The position numbers and the translations under genes were made by a program. From Variovorax gracilis (GTDB lineage: Bacteria > Pseudomonadota > Gammaproteobacteria > Burkholderiales > Burkholderiaceae_C): DNA of 64,000 nt. The notes beneath the pieces are model-generated. The model did no database searches. It saw only the letters and a program-made list of their open reading frames with translations, and had not been told where the DNA came from. The DNA lies in the NCBI RefSeq assembly GCF_030317115.1, contig NZ_JASZYF010000030.1, forward strand, positions 1 to 64,000. The letters run 5' to 3'. How positions within the stretch are numbered: position 1 is the stretch's first letter; each line of letters starts with the position of its first letter. Positions 51,958 to 61,148 of the stretch are shown here, in pieces.

Positions 51958-53724
51958 ATGCGCGACGTCACCCGCCCTGCCGGCCCGGACCCACGGTCCC
52001 CTTCCGAGGCGCGGCCCTCCGAGCCGTCGCGACGCGGGTTCCTGCGCAGTGCCGTGCTCTACGCGATGTTCGCAGGCAGCGGCGTGAGCATGTACGGCTG
52101 CGGGGGGGGCGGAGGAGGCGGCGGCTTCAGCCCCGGGGTTGGCGGCAGCGGCGGCGGCGCGGGCAGCCCGCCGCCCGAGTCGACGCCGACCTTCGCCCAA
52201 GGCGTCGGCAGCGGCGACCCGCTGTCCGATCGCGTCATCCTGTGGACGCGCGTCACGGTCGCGAGCCCCGGCGCACTCAATCTCACCTGGGAGGTCGCGA
52301 GCGATGCCAACTTCGGCGCCATCGTCGCCCGAGGCAGCATCGGCAGCGGGCCCGAACAGGACTACACGGTCAAGGTCGATGCGAGCGGGCTGCAGCCCGC
52401 GAGCGTCTACTTCTATCGCTTCTTCCTGGGCTCCGAGGCCTCGCCCGTCGGCCGCACCAAGACCCTGCCGGTGGGCAATGTCTCGCAGCTGCGGCTCGGG
52501 GTCGTCTCGTGCTCGAACTTTCCGGCGGGCTACTTCAACGTCTGTGCCGATCTCGGCAAGCGCACGGACATCGACGTGGTGCTGCACCTGGGCGACTACA
52601 TCTACGAGTACGGCGAGCTGGGCTATGCCTCGCAACTCGCAATCGCGATCGACCGCGAGTCGCAGCCCTCGCGCGAGATCCTGTCGCTCGACGACTATCG
52701 CCAGCGCCATCGCCAGAACCGATCGGACCCGGACCTCATCGCCCTGCACGCCAAGCTGCCCGTGATCGCGGTCTGGGACGACCACGACATCGCCAACAAC
52801 GCATGGTCCGGTGGCGCGGAGAACCACGATCCGGCGAGCGAGGGAAGCTTCGCCGCGCGCAGTGCGGCCGCGACGCAGGCGTTTCGCGAATGGCTGCCTG
52901 TTCGCATGCCCGATGCCGCCAATCCGCGAAAGATCTATCGCTCGTTCGATTTCGGCACGCTCGCGTCGCTGCACATGCTGGACACGCGGCTGATCGGTCG
53001 GGACGAGCAGGTGACGCTCGACACGTACCTCGCGGGCGGTGCCTCCGCCCCCTCGCGCCAGCTCCTCGGCGCCGAGCAGTCCGCCTGGTTGTCGACGCGC
53101 CTGTCCACTTCGCCTGCGACCTGGCAGTTGCTCGGCTCGCAGGTGCTGATGGCGCGCATGGAGATCCCGCTGAGCGTGGCCAGCGCGTTCAATGCGCAGA
53201 CCCTCGGCGACTTCGTGCTCGCCCAGTCGACCCCGGAGGCCCTGCGCAACGACGAGCAGCGCGCGCTGCTGGCGCAGCGACGTGTTCCCTACAACCTCGA
53301 TGCGTGGGACGGCTACCCCGCCGCGCGAGAAAGCGTGCTCGCTGCTGCGCGCTCGATGGGCAAGAGCCTCGTCTCGCTGGCAGGGGACACGCACAACGCC
53401 TGGGCCAGCAACCTGACCGATGACAGCGGCCAGCGCGTCGGCGTGGAGTTCGCGACCGCCTCGATCTCATCGCCCGGCTTCGAGCGCGTGCTGCCGCTCA
53501 TCGGCAACACGGTGCTGTCCGATGCCTTTCCGAAGATGGTGAAAGACCTGCGCTACGCCGAGACGAGCCAGCGCGGCTACCTCGTCCTGACGCTGACCCC
53601 GGCCGAAGCGCGCGCGGATTTCGTCGAGGTCAGCACCGTGCTGAGTCGCGACTACAGCGCCCGCGTGGCGATGAGCCTGCATGCCCTGCCCGGCGCCAGC
53701 GGGCTCGAGGTGTTGCCGGTCTAG
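51958..53724 (+). CDS. PhoD-like alkaline phosphatase, Tat-exported
   Basis: A 588-residue metallophosphoesterase of the PhoD family. The twin-arginine signal is SRRGFLRSAVLYAMF (about residues 24-38), with a Cys/Gly-rich stretch (YGCGGGG) soon after. PhoD N-terminal domain: FAQGVGSGDPLSDRVILWTR. The metallo core has VVSCSNF, VVLHLGDYIYEYG, VIAVWDDHDIANNAW, GSQVLMARM and LVSLAGDTHNAWASNL, which carry the metal ligands. Ends in EVLPV. AAGGAG precedes ATG 51958. It releases phosphate from phosphodiesters or monoesters outside the inner membrane. No Pho box was recognised upstream. Confidence 0.92.
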   Translation: MRDVTRPAGPDPRSPSEARPSEPSRRGFLRSAVLYAMFAGSGVSMYGCGGGGGGGGFSPGVGGSGGGAGSPPPESTPTFAQGVGSGDPLSDRVILWTRVTVASPGALNLTWEVASDANFGAIVARGSIGSGPEQDYTVKVDASGLQPASVYFYRFFLGSEASPVGRTKTLPVGNVSQLRLGVVSCSNFPAGYFNVCADLGKRTDIDVVLHLGDYIYEYGELGYASQLAIAIDRESQPSREILSLDDYRQRHRQNRSDPDLIALHAKLPVIAVWDDHDIANNAWSGGAENHDPASEGSFAARSAAATQAFREWLPVRMPDAANPRKIYRSFDFGTLASLHMLDTRLIGRDEQVTLDTYLAGGASAPSRQLLGAEQSAWLSTRLSTSPATWQLLGSQVLMARMEIPLSVASAFNAQTLGDFVLAQSTPEALRNDEQRALLAQRRVPYNLDAWDGYPAARESVLAAARSMGKSLVSLAGDTHNAWASNLTDDSGQRVGVEFATASISSPGFERVLPLIGNTVLSDAFPKMVKDLRYAETSQRGYLVLTLTPAEARADFVEVSTVLSRDYSARVAMSLHALPGASGLEVLPV

Positions 53725-54089
53725 CGATCAACGCCGACGGGCCGCGCACCGCCCGAGGACGCTCGGCCGGTCGCCCCCCGCCCACCACGCGCCACCTTGG
53801 ACCCCCTCGCGGCGCGACGAGCGCCGAGCCGACGCGCGGCCGGCGACGGCACTTGCGAGCCCCTGCGACGGCGTGTGGCATTGTGCAGCGTGCAGAATGC
53901 GCCTCGCGGGGATGCAGGACGCCTTGCAACGCCTTGCGACGTGGGCTGGAGTGCATGGGTCACGGCCAGGCGACAGCGTCGGTGCTGCGTCAAGTGGTGG
54001 GTTCGCAGCGTCGCCGGTGATGCACACCGTCGACAACCGACGGCCGCACCTTGTCCCCCTCGTCCACCTCCCGCGTCCGCGCTCCGCCT
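53725..54089. other. Intergenic stretch before the SET gene
   Basis: No gene recognised; ends in the 19-bp tandem repeat. Confidence 0.4.
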
Positions 54090-54146
54090 CACCTTCATGT
54101 CCAAGCCTCACCTTCATGTCCAAGCCTCACCTTCATGTCCAAGCCT
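54090..54146 (+). repeat. Three copies of a 19-bp repeat, each carrying an ATG
   Basis: CACCTTCATGTCCAAGCCT occurs three times in perfect tandem (54090-54108, 54109-54127, 54128-54146). Because 19 is not a multiple of 3, the three ATGs (54097, 54116, 54135) lie in three different frames; only the third opens the SET gene. Confidence 0.95.
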
Positions 54147-54644
54147 CGCAAACGCATTTCCTCGACCCCTTGCATCAGGGTCGCACCCAGCGGGATCCAC
54201 GGCATTGGCGCCTTCGCAACGCGTGACCTGCCTGCGCAGGCATTCCTCGGCCTGTATGAAGGTCGGCGCTACACGCAGGCCGAGGTCGACGCCAGGGCTT
54301 GGGACGACCAGCTGACCTACCTGTTCGGCCTCTCCAACGATGAATTCATCGATGGCGCCAAGGGCGGCAACGGCACTCGCCACCTGAATCACTCCTGCGA
54401 GCCCAATTGCGAAGCAGTCGAAGAGTACGACGAGGCGGGTCGCCTGCTGCTGAAGTTCCAGACCCTCGTTGCCGTGAGCGCAGGGGACGAACTCTTCATC
54501 GACTACAGCCTGACGGGTGACGACGGCTCGCCGCCCTCGGCCTATCTGTGCCGCTGTGGTTCGCCCGCCTGCCGCGGCAGCATGCTCGCGCCGGCTGCAT
54601 CGCTGGAACAAGGCCCGCTCCGGTTGGCGACAGACGTGCGCTAG
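54135..54644 (+). CDS. SET-domain protein (putative lysine methyltransferase)
   Basis: A 169-residue protein. N-terminal RVAPSGIHGIGAFATRDLPA opens the SET fold, RHLNHSCEPNCEA is the NHSCxPN cofactor motif, and GDELFIDYSL the catalytic Tyr segment. The post-SET cysteines follow in YLCRCGSPACRGSM. All core elements are present, so it should bind S-adenosylmethionine and methylate a protein lysine; bacterial substrates are rarely known. ATG 54135 is the last of three tandem start copies and the only one in frame. The Lys/Arg-rich opening (MSKPRKRISS) follows directly. No co-directed partner is near. Confidence 0.85.
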   Translation: MSKPRKRISSTPCIRVAPSGIHGIGAFATRDLPAQAFLGLYEGRRYTQAEVDARAWDDQLTYLFGLSNDEFIDGAKGGNGTRHLNHSCEPNCEAVEEYDEAGRLLLKFQTLVAVSAGDELFIDYSLTGDDGSPPSAYLCRCGSPACRGSMLAPAASLEQGPLRLATDVR

Positions 54645-54863
54645 GTTTCCGACACCGGAAGGGCGCCGACGGTCGCGCACGTGAGATCTCGACATCCCGT
54701 CGGAGCACTCGTCGGGGGGTCAGCGCCGTCAGGACTGGCTGGTCGCCAAGGGCAGGAGCCCAAACGTTGCGATCGTCGCTGCCGCGCGGGAAAAGATCGG
54801 CTTCGCATGGATGTTCGGCGCACGGATGGCCTTGCGTTCGGAAGTTCGCTCGACGAAGGCGCT

Positions 54864-56609
54864 CTATTTAGGCTGGCTCTCACCCTCGGGATAGCCGGCG
54901 CGCCGCAGCCCTTCGTAGAAGTGATCCATTCCAGCCAGGTACGCCGGGTCCGTGGAGCCCCGTAGCGCACGGTCGCGGGCAATGGTGCTGGTCGGATTGC
55001 GTTTGAGAAAGTCGCCCGCGGCAGCGCGCGCCGCATCCATGTTGCCCCTCCATGCTTCCGCCGAGGCGATCATCAAGTTGCCAGGGGCTCTTGGGCCATC
55101 CAGGACCCTGCGGCCACGCTCTACCGCCTCATCGTATCGGCGCAAGGGAACCAGGGCTGTCGCGATCAGGCTCTCGCACATGGCGGTGTTCTTGCGGTCC
55201 AGTGGATTCAACCGGATTGCCCATTCGGCCTGATCGATCGACTCCTGCCATCTTCCGGAGAAATACAGTTCCGCGGCGAGGGCCTGGTTCGCCGCGGCAT
55301 CGTTGGGATTGAGTTCCAGGTGCTTGCGGGTGATGACCGCTGCGTCGTCCAGGCGACCATTGAAGATCAAGCTGCCGCCCAGCGCCAGCAGCCCTGCCTG
55401 ATTGGTCGATTCGATCGCCAAGGCGCGACGCGCGATACGTTCCGCCTTTTCGAGGACGCTGCGGCGGTCTTCCGGCGCCTCGGTCCAGCGAAACATCACC
55501 TCGTCCACGTACGTCATGGCCAAGCCGGCCAGGGCATGACTCGAGTCGGGTTGCGCAGCAACCGCGGCCTCGAACTCAGTGCGCGCCGCGATCAGTTCGG
55601 CCCTGGTCCTGACACGAGACAGAACGAGGGATCCGCGCATCCAGTGGTCCACGGCCGCACGGTCCGGCGTCGCGCCCCGGGTCTGCTGCCACGCAACATC
55701 GCGCATCCGGGTGTCGAGCACGTTGGCGATGCGAGCGGAAATGTCGCGCCGCGCGGCCCAGTCGGCCACCGAGACGTAGTCGAAGCGCTCCGTCCAGACC
55801 AGCGCACCGGTATCGGCTCGGGCCATCTGCGTCGTGATGTGCAGCCTCTCGCCCTCGCGCTTGACGCTGCCCGTGACGACGTAGCGCACATCCAGCGCCT
55901 TGCCAATGCGTTTCACATCAGCGCTCGCACTGTCCCCCAGGGACGCCGCAGAGCCCCGCGCCATGACGCGCACGTCTGCCAATCGCCCGAGGTCGACTGT
56001 GAGCTCGGTATCCACCGCCAGTGCAATATGAGGTGCGGGAGGCTCGCTCAGGTCAGTGAATGGCATCACGACCAACGTGCGACCTTCAATCACCGCAGCG
56101 CGGATGGTCTGGATCGGCGCCCGGTCCTGCTGCCATTGCACCACCGCGTCAGCAAGACCCACGATCAGCACCGTCCCGAGTACCGAGACCGCGACCACGG
56201 CTGCCAGCGGCCTGCGCTTGCGTTCGATGGGTGAATCCGCCGCAAAGGTCTCAGGCGCGTCCTTGAAAGGCGGCGCCGGCAGCACCTTGGCGTCAAGCAG
56301 GTAGCCTCTTCGCGACACCGTCCGGATCAGCCGCTGATCTCGATCGGCCAGCGCGCTGCGCAACTCGCTCACGGCCTGGGTCAATGAGTCGTCGGACACC
56401 ACGACACCGGGCCAAACGCCGTCGAGGAGCTCCTGCTTGCCAATGACGTGCCCCGCGCGATCGGCGAGATATTGAAGCAGCGCAAAGGTCTTCGGTCGCA
56501 GTGCGACGGCTGCTCCCTCACGCGTGAGCTCGCTCCGATCCGAGTCGATCAGGAACGGGCCAAAGGTCCGTCGAGCGGGCCCGGTTCGAGCATGCGGTCC
56601 GGCATCCAT
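54864..56609 (-). CDS. CadC-like membrane transcription regulator with TPR region
   Basis: A 581-residue protein from ATG 56609. Residues about 15-105 are an OmpR-type winged helix (RTFGPFLIDSDRSELTREGA, RPKTFALLQYLADRAGHVIG, GVVVSDDSLTQAVSELRSAL). One membrane segment (PLAAVVAVSVLGTVLIVGLA, about 132-151) puts the rest in the periplasm. That part has a FlgO-like domain (LVVMPFTDLSEPPAPHIALA, YVVTGSVKREGERLHITTQM) and tetratricopeptide-like repeats to the end. This is the ToxR/CadC layout of one-component regulators that bind DNA from the membrane. It diverges from the haloperoxidase-like gene (150 bases between starts) and is its likely regulator, by inference. Confidence 0.85.
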   Translation of the reverse strand: MDAGPHARTGPARRTFGPFLIDSDRSELTREGAAVALRPKTFALLQYLADRAGHVIGKQELLDGVWPGVVVSDDSLTQAVSELRSALADRDQRLIRTVSRRGYLLDAKVLPAPPFKDAPETFAADSPIERKRRPLAAVVAVSVLGTVLIVGLADAVVQWQQDRAPIQTIRAAVIEGRTLVVMPFTDLSEPPAPHIALAVDTELTVDLGRLADVRVMARGSAASLGDSASADVKRIGKALDVRYVVTGSVKREGERLHITTQMARADTGALVWTERFDYVSVADWAARRDISARIANVLDTRMRDVAWQQTRGATPDRAAVDHWMRGSLVLSRVRTRAELIAARTEFEAAVAAQPDSSHALAGLAMTYVDEVMFRWTEAPEDRRSVLEKAERIARRALAIESTNQAGLLALGGSLIFNGRLDDAAVITRKHLELNPNDAAANQALAAELYFSGRWQESIDQAEWAIRLNPLDRKNTAMCESLIATALVPLRRYDEAVERGRRVLDGPRAPGNLMIASAEAWRGNMDAARAAAGDFLKRNPTSTIARDRALRGSTDPAYLAGMDHFYEGLRRAGYPEGESQPK

Positions 56610-56759
56610 GCGAGCCCTCCCCCCACGGGCGGGAAATCGATTCAGCCAAGCTTCAGCCGAATTTTGGCTTTTTTTCAGGAAATTCCAACCGGTTTCGCTG
56701 ATCCTGCGCGCGCCAGAGCCCACGACTTCGGCGCCCATCACATCCACAGGAGAGCGAAG

Positions 56760-58100
56760 ATGAACGTGAATCCAACCAGCCAAGTTCGCCCCGTCGTTCT
56801 GTCCATGGCAGCGGCATTGGCGCTTGCAGCTTGCGGCGGGGGCAGCAGTGACACGCCGGCCGCAGCGTTTGGCTTCGACACGTCCGGCGCCGAAAAGCAC
56901 ATCCTCATCACGCCCGGAGAATCCAATGTCATCTCCAAATGGAACGAGATCGCTGTCCAGACTGCTGCGGTGGCGAGTTCACCCGGTGGGGCCACGCCCG
57001 AGGAGCGCGTTGCAGGTCCCGATGTGACGACGATGCAGCTGGCCGTCTACGATGCAGTGATCGCGATTGCCGGAACGCACAAGCCCTACGCCATCAAACC
57101 CACCACGGCCGTGGCGGGCGCCGGCGAGGACGCCATGAAAGCGGCGGCCGTCGAAGCCGCCTATCGGGTCTTGAAGGGCTTGTTCCCCAGCCGGGGTTCC
57201 GTCTACGAGGCCGCGTACACGAGCGACATGAGTGCCATTGCCGATGGTGACGCAAAGGCTCTCGGGCGCCAGGCGGGACTCGAGGTGGCTTCCGGCATGC
57301 TCGCACTGCGTGCCAACGATGGTCGCGAGACCGCTCTGCCGCCCTACGTGCCCGGTACGCTGCCAGGACAGTTCCGCGGGACCAATCCGGTCAACCGGAT
57401 CGCGCCGTACATCAAGCCGTTCACGACCCACAGTCACTCGCAATTCAGGGTGGCGGAACCGTATTCGATCCAAAGCGAGGCGTATGCGGGTGACTTCATC
57501 GAGGTCAAGGCCATCGCGGGGCCAACGAGCACCTCGCGTACTGCCCTGCAGACAGAGATCGCCCGTTTCCACACCGAGCCGCCAGGCTCGTTCTGGGCCC
57601 GCAATCTGAGGCAGTTTGCAACCGCCAGCTCGAACATCGCCGACAACGCCCGGGTGCTCGCCATGCTCTGGACTGCGCAGTCGGATGCGGGAGGAGCCTG
57701 CTTCGAGTCCAAGTACTTCTACAACTTCTGGCGCCCCACCAGCGCGATCCAGCTCGCGGGCACGGACGACAATGCGCTCACACTGGCGGATCCGGCCTGG
57801 CTCCCTTTCGTGGCCACGCCCAATCACCCTGAATACCCGGCCGCGCATGGTTGCGCCAGCGCATCGGCCATGGAAGCCTTGCGAAGCTTCTACGGCTCCA
57901 AGAACCTGGAGTTTGACTTCACCAGCACGGTGACCGGCTCAACCCATCATTTCCGGCAGACAGAGGACGTGTTGGAAGAGGTCCGAAATGCGCGGGTCTG
58001 GGGTGGGATGCACTTCCGCACGTCAACCGAGGTGGGGGTGGAACAGGCAAAGAATGTCACTGCCTGGATGACGCAGCGGTACTTCCGCCCAGCCGACTGA
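56760..58100 (+). CDS. Vanadium-dependent haloperoxidase-like lipoprotein (PAP2 superfamily)
   Basis: A 446-residue exported protein from ATG 56760 with AGGAGAGCGAAG upstream. Lipoprotein signal MNVNPTSQVRPVVLSMAAAL then ALAACGGG. The vanadate/phosphate site of the PAP2 superfamily is visible: K-x6-RP in KYFYNFWRPTSAI, PNHPEYPAAHGCASASAM (P-x-Y-P-x-x-H) and ARVWGGMHFRTSTEVG (R-x3-G-x-H-F/Y). All residues that bind vanadate in haloperoxidases therefore have counterparts. It could oxidise halides or act as a phosphatase; sequence alone does not decide. Divergent from the CadC-like regulator. Confidence 0.88.
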   Translation: MNVNPTSQVRPVVLSMAAALALAACGGGSSDTPAAAFGFDTSGAEKHILITPGESNVISKWNEIAVQTAAVASSPGGATPEERVAGPDVTTMQLAVYDAVIAIAGTHKPYAIKPTTAVAGAGEDAMKAAAVEAAYRVLKGLFPSRGSVYEAAYTSDMSAIADGDAKALGRQAGLEVASGMLALRANDGRETALPPYVPGTLPGQFRGTNPVNRIAPYIKPFTTHSHSQFRVAEPYSIQSEAYAGDFIEVKAIAGPTSTSRTALQTEIARFHTEPPGSFWARNLRQFATASSNIADNARVLAMLWTAQSDAGGACFESKYFYNFWRPTSAIQLAGTDDNALTLADPAWLPFVATPNHPEYPAAHGCASASAMEALRSFYGSKNLEFDFTSTVTGSTHHFRQTEDVLEEVRNARVWGGMHFRTSTEVGVEQAKNVTAWMTQRYFRPAD

Positions 58101-58146
58101 ACGAACGCATCGACATCGAGGCGGCGCCCTCCGCGCGAACGGGGCC

Positions 58147-58407
58147 TCTGACCAAGGGTTTTGTCGCGTCAAGCCAGTCGTTCGATGCGCCGATGGTCCG
58201 ACTCAACACGATGGTTCAGCTACCTGGACTGCCGAAGCTCGATGTTCGCGCCGCGATCCGCAGTCGGACCACGCACGGCGGCGGTATGGCCCTGCTCTCG
58301 TCGATCGTGACCTTCTCGGGCACGTCGTGCTGGCCGATCGCGCGCTTGAACAACCGGCGTGCGGCCCCCCCGTCACCGCTCGTCGCGCTGTCCCACCGTG
58401 GCATCAA
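58147..58407 (-). mobile_element. IS6-family (IS26-like) transposase remnant
   Basis: One minus frame reads ARRLFKRAIGQHDVPEKVTI then DES, the segment before the catalytic Glu of IS6-type DDE transposases. The next frame continues TAAVRGPTADRGANIELRQS, then a TAG where the family has Tyr, followed by LNHRVESDHRRIERLA, the conserved catalytic region with Glu. Shift and stop codons make it dead. It lies just downstream of the haloperoxidase-like gene. Confidence 0.75.
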
Positions 58408-58544
58408 GGGTCCATGCGGTACGGCCCGCGAGTCACGCCTGACGATGACGAACTCGCTCGCTCGAGTTCATCGGCCCGCGCGACCATCCTGCGCTTGAAA
58501 TTCGTTCGTGCCGACGTTCATCGCCGAAGTCGGGTGGATCCGCT

Positions 58545-58922
58545 TCAAGGTTTGCGATGCCGATCGAGGCAGTACTCGAAGAATTCCTCGAGCTCGGTGG
58601 ACTTGTCGAACACGCGGTCGGCACCCGCATCCCGGCAGGCGACGCGTGTCGCCTGCGTCGGGTAGTTGGTGAGCACGACCACATGCTGGTGGGCTTCGCG
58701 TCCGTTGCACCACTGGACGACGCCGAGTCCGGTGCCCTGCTTCAGGAAGAAATCGACCACCGCGAGATCCCATTGCCCCTTGTGCTTCGCCAGCCAGCCG
58801 ATGGCCTCGTCCTCGGATTCCGCGGTGGCCATCACGCTCGCTGCGCCCAGATCCGCGAGCGCAGGGATCAGGTTCTCGCGAATCTTCTGGTTGTCTTCGA
58901 CCAGGAAAACAGAGATGGGCAT
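58545..58922 (-). CDS. Single-domain response regulator (receiver only)
   Basis: A 125-residue CheY-like protein from ATG 58922. MPISVFLVEDNQKIRENLIP gives the acidic pair (ED). DLAVVDFFLKQGTGLGVV holds the phosphoacceptor Asp, VVVLTNYPT the conserved Thr, and RVFDKSTELEEF the conserved Lys. All receiver residues are present, so it should be phosphorylated. There is no output domain and no kinase adjacent; the hybrid kinase at 18700 is 38 kb away. Such proteins shuttle phosphoryl groups or act by protein binding. Confidence 0.85.
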   Translation of the reverse strand: MPISVFLVEDNQKIRENLIPALADLGAASVMATAESEDEAIGWLAKHKGQWDLAVVDFFLKQGTGLGVVQWCNGREAHQHVVVLTNYPTQATRVACRDAGADRVFDKSTELEEFFEYCLDRHRKP

Positions 58923-59357
58923 GTGAGGTGAGTTCCGGGTTCTTCTTCGCTTCAGCCTAGGGCCCAAGGGAGAAAGGTCAGTGAGCCGTCAGGCTGGTTG
59001 GAAGTAGGCGGGAGTCGATGCAGATGAGATTCATTTCTGATCGCGCGCCCTGAAAGGAGAATCCGGGGGCTCGCGCGCGCACCCGTCCGCCGAGAGGCCC
59101 CTGGGGAAAAGCGTCCCGAAAGTCGTGGGCGCCTGCAGCGCTCACCGCGAAGCGAGCACCACGGTGGCGATGCAAGGCCGGCTCACTCCCTGCCCACGTT
59201 CGCGGGCCCAGCGAGACGCCGGCGGAGAAGCCGCCGACCGGCGCTTGTTTGTTTCCGCGAGATGAACGCCGGGGTGCGAAAACGCACATTCAGAAGCCTC
59301 TTCGCGGGCGCAAACTTCGCTCCACACCCCACCCTCACTGCTCAAAGGAATCCGACC
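58923..59357. other. Intergenic region between divergent genes
   Basis: No gene recognised. It must carry promoters for the receiver gene (minus) and the repeat protein (plus). Confidence 0.4.
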
Positions 59358-59732
59358 ATGAACACCGCTTCCAAGCTCCTCTCCGGCTTTGCGCTCGCGA
59401 TCCTCGCTGCTGCCGGCGTCCACGCAGAAACCTACGAAGGCGTCACCCAGGTCACCTCGACCCAGAGCCGTGCCGCCGTGCGCGCTGAAGGCGTCATGAC
59501 CGCACGCAGCGGCGACCCGTACAGCGATGCGGCCGGTCAAGGCGTCACGAGGGTCTCGAGTTCGGTCGACCGCGCTTCGGTCCGCTCGCAAGGCGTCGCC
59601 GCCGCGCACAGCGCGAACCCGTACGCGGAAGGCTACGGCCAGGGCGTGACGCGCGTCGAATCGAGCGTCGATCGAGCCAGCATGCGCCTCCAGGCCCGTG
59701 CGGCCGCGCGCGGCGATCGGCTTCCGATCTGA
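59358..59732 (+). CDS. Exported protein with three internal repeats
   Basis: A 124-residue protein from ATG 59358 (CAAAGGAATCCGACC upstream). Signal peptide MNTASKLLSGFALAILAAAG cleaved after VHA. The mature part is three copies of a unit of about 33 residues: GVTQVTSTQSRAAVRAEGV, GVTRVSSSVDRASVRSQGV and GVTRVESSVDRASMRLQAR, the first two joined by A-x-S-x-[DN]-PY-[SA]-[DE] linkers. This is the pattern of small secreted proteins (DUF4148-like) frequent in Burkholderiales, of unknown function. A strong terminator follows 14 bases after the stop, so it is probably transcribed alone and abundantly. Confidence 0.75.
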   Translation: MNTASKLLSGFALAILAAAGVHAETYEGVTQVTSTQSRAAVRAEGVMTARSGDPYSDAAGQGVTRVSSSVDRASVRSQGVAAAHSANPYAEGYGQGVTRVESSVDRASMRLQARAAARGDRLPI

Positions 59733-59744
59733 AGCTCGAGGCTT

Positions 59745-59778
59745 CAAAAAAAAGCCGGGCCAGTGCCCGGCTTTTTTT
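59745..59778 (+). terminator. Strong bidirectional intrinsic terminator
   Basis: AAAAAAAAGCCGGGC - CAGT - GCCCGGCTTTTTTT: 7-bp GC stem flanked by complementary A and T runs, directly after the gene at 59358. The symmetric A/T runs allow termination from both sides. Confidence 0.93.
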
Positions 59779-60270
59779 CGTGGTTGGCCTGCCGAGCGGC
59801 GCCCAAGGCCTGGTTCGAGCGGCACCCCTTGACCGTGCCGCAACGGTCCGGCACCGCCCCTGCGCGACGTCGAAGGCGCTGCTGCGCCTGTGCACCTTGG
59901 CGCTTGGCGCCACAACTCGCACCGATCGCGGAAGGGGAGCATGCCACGTCGGGTGTCGTGCTGACGAATCCGACGGCTCTGGCTCCGGCATCCTCCAGCC
60001 GTCTCGCGCATGCGCCGGCGCTGCTTTGCGGCAGGTTCGAGGGCGTGATGCACGGGCTGATGGTGTCTCGCGACGCGCTCCTCCATCGCTGCGATCGTCC
60101 GCCCGTCCGTCGCGGGCCGCCGTGCTCCTCCAGGGGCTTGCCATGGCGCCCGGCGCTCTGCCGTTCTCCGCCTCCTGTTCTGCGCATCCTCATGCGGGAG
60201 CGAAGTCCTGACCCCGTGGCGTTCGTGCAGGGCGGGCGGGGTGGGCTTGCCTGTGCGGCCTGACGCTACC
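59779..60270. other. Intergenic stretch, nothing recognised
   Basis: Low-quality frames only; it ends where the RadC leader similarity begins. Confidence 0.4.
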
Positions 60271-60416
60271 TTGCCGTTCTCGCGTTCAAGGCCCTGCGCG
60301 CGCTGCGCGTGCTCGGCGCGTCCCGCGCGCCTGCGGCGGCCCTGAGCGCTGCGCTGCGGCAAGGGCGCTGGGGCCACGCAGGCAATCCCGCCTGTGGCGC
60401 CTCACAGGAGCTCTTC
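60271..60416 (+). promoter_or_regulatory. Leader region of radC, similar to that of the DUF2958 gene
   Basis: Shares with 61149-61291 the blocks GCCGTTCTCGC..TCAAGG..TGCGCGC, then GCGCTGCGGC, GGCAATCCCGCC and CAGGAG just before the start. Spacing differs by only a few bases. The shared layout suggests a duplicated promoter or leader. Confidence 0.5.
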
Positions 60417-61010
60417 ATGAACGCACCCTCTGACCTGACCGTCCGGCAGCAACGCATCGTCGACGCACTGCGCCCCTTCCTTGGCGCCGAGGCGGACGCC
60501 GTGTACGAGGCCCATGGCCGGTCGCTCTTGAAGCTGACCTACTTTGCACGGCAGTCGGACCTGCCGAGCTTCCATCGCCTGGTGACCGGGCTGTCGCTGG
60601 CGCAGGAACTGCTGGTCGAAGAACTCTCGAGCCGCTCGGTGTTCGATTCGCCCCGGGCCGTCACCGACTTCCTGAAGCTTCATTTCGCCGGGCAGCCGCA
60701 TGAGAGCTTCGCGGTGATGTACCTCGATGCGCAGAACGCACTCATCGCGTTCGAGGAGCTGTTCCGCGGCACCTTGACCCAGACGAGTGTCTACCCGCGC
60801 GAGATCATGCGACGCTGCCTGCAGCACGAGGCCGCGGCGCTGATCCTCTCGCACAACCACCCGAGCGGCAGCGTCGAGCCATCGCAGGCGGACCAGCTGC
60901 TGACGAAGACCCTGGCAACCGCCCTTGCCATGATGGACGTGCGGGTCCTGGACCACATCATCGTGGCCGGCGGCAACTCGCTGTCGTTCGCGCAACGCGG
61001 CCTGCTGTGA
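60417..61010 (+). CDS. radC: RadC-family JAB/MPN-domain protein (mobile-element type)
   Basis: A 197-residue protein from ATG 60417 with CAGGAG upstream. The N-terminal half lacks the UPF0758 helix-hairpin-helix form typical of chromosomal RadC. The C-terminal JAB1/MPN metalloprotease-like domain has ESFAVMYLDAQNALI and ALILSHNHPSGSVEPSQAD (the HxHP-S-x8-D zinc motif), with the Glu in LFRGTLTQTSVYPRE. Short RadC proteins of this type are characteristic of integrative conjugative elements, plasmids and genomic islands; despite the name, a role in DNA repair is not established. A terminator follows. Confidence 0.88.
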   Translation: MNAPSDLTVRQQRIVDALRPFLGAEADAVYEAHGRSLLKLTYFARQSDLPSFHRLVTGLSLAQELLVEELSSRSVFDSPRAVTDFLKLHFAGQPHESFAVMYLDAQNALIAFEELFRGTLTQTSVYPREIMRRCLQHEAAALILSHNHPSGSVEPSQADQLLTKTLATALAMMDVRVLDHIIVAGGNSLSFAQRGLL

Positions 61011-61016
61011 CGCACC

Positions 61017-61037
61017 GGGGGCTTCGGCCCCTTTTTT
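61017..61037 (+). terminator. Intrinsic terminator after radC
   Basis: GGGGC-TTCG-GCCCC stem-loop with a stable UUCG-type tetraloop followed by TTTTTT, directly after the radC stop. Confidence 0.92.
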
Positions 61038-61148
61038 CGTCTGCGTGACCAGCGCACGGCGTGCGAGCGCTCCAGCGCATGCGCAGTGCCGGCGGCCAGC
61101 GTGCGCGAGGAGGGTGGGGCAGGGTGCGCTTGCTGTTCCCTTCAGCGT

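Noticed and set aside
59779..60270. Overlapping frames of about 140-200 residues on both strands after the terminator
   Set aside because: No conserved motif or ribosome site; composition is that of random GC-rich DNA.
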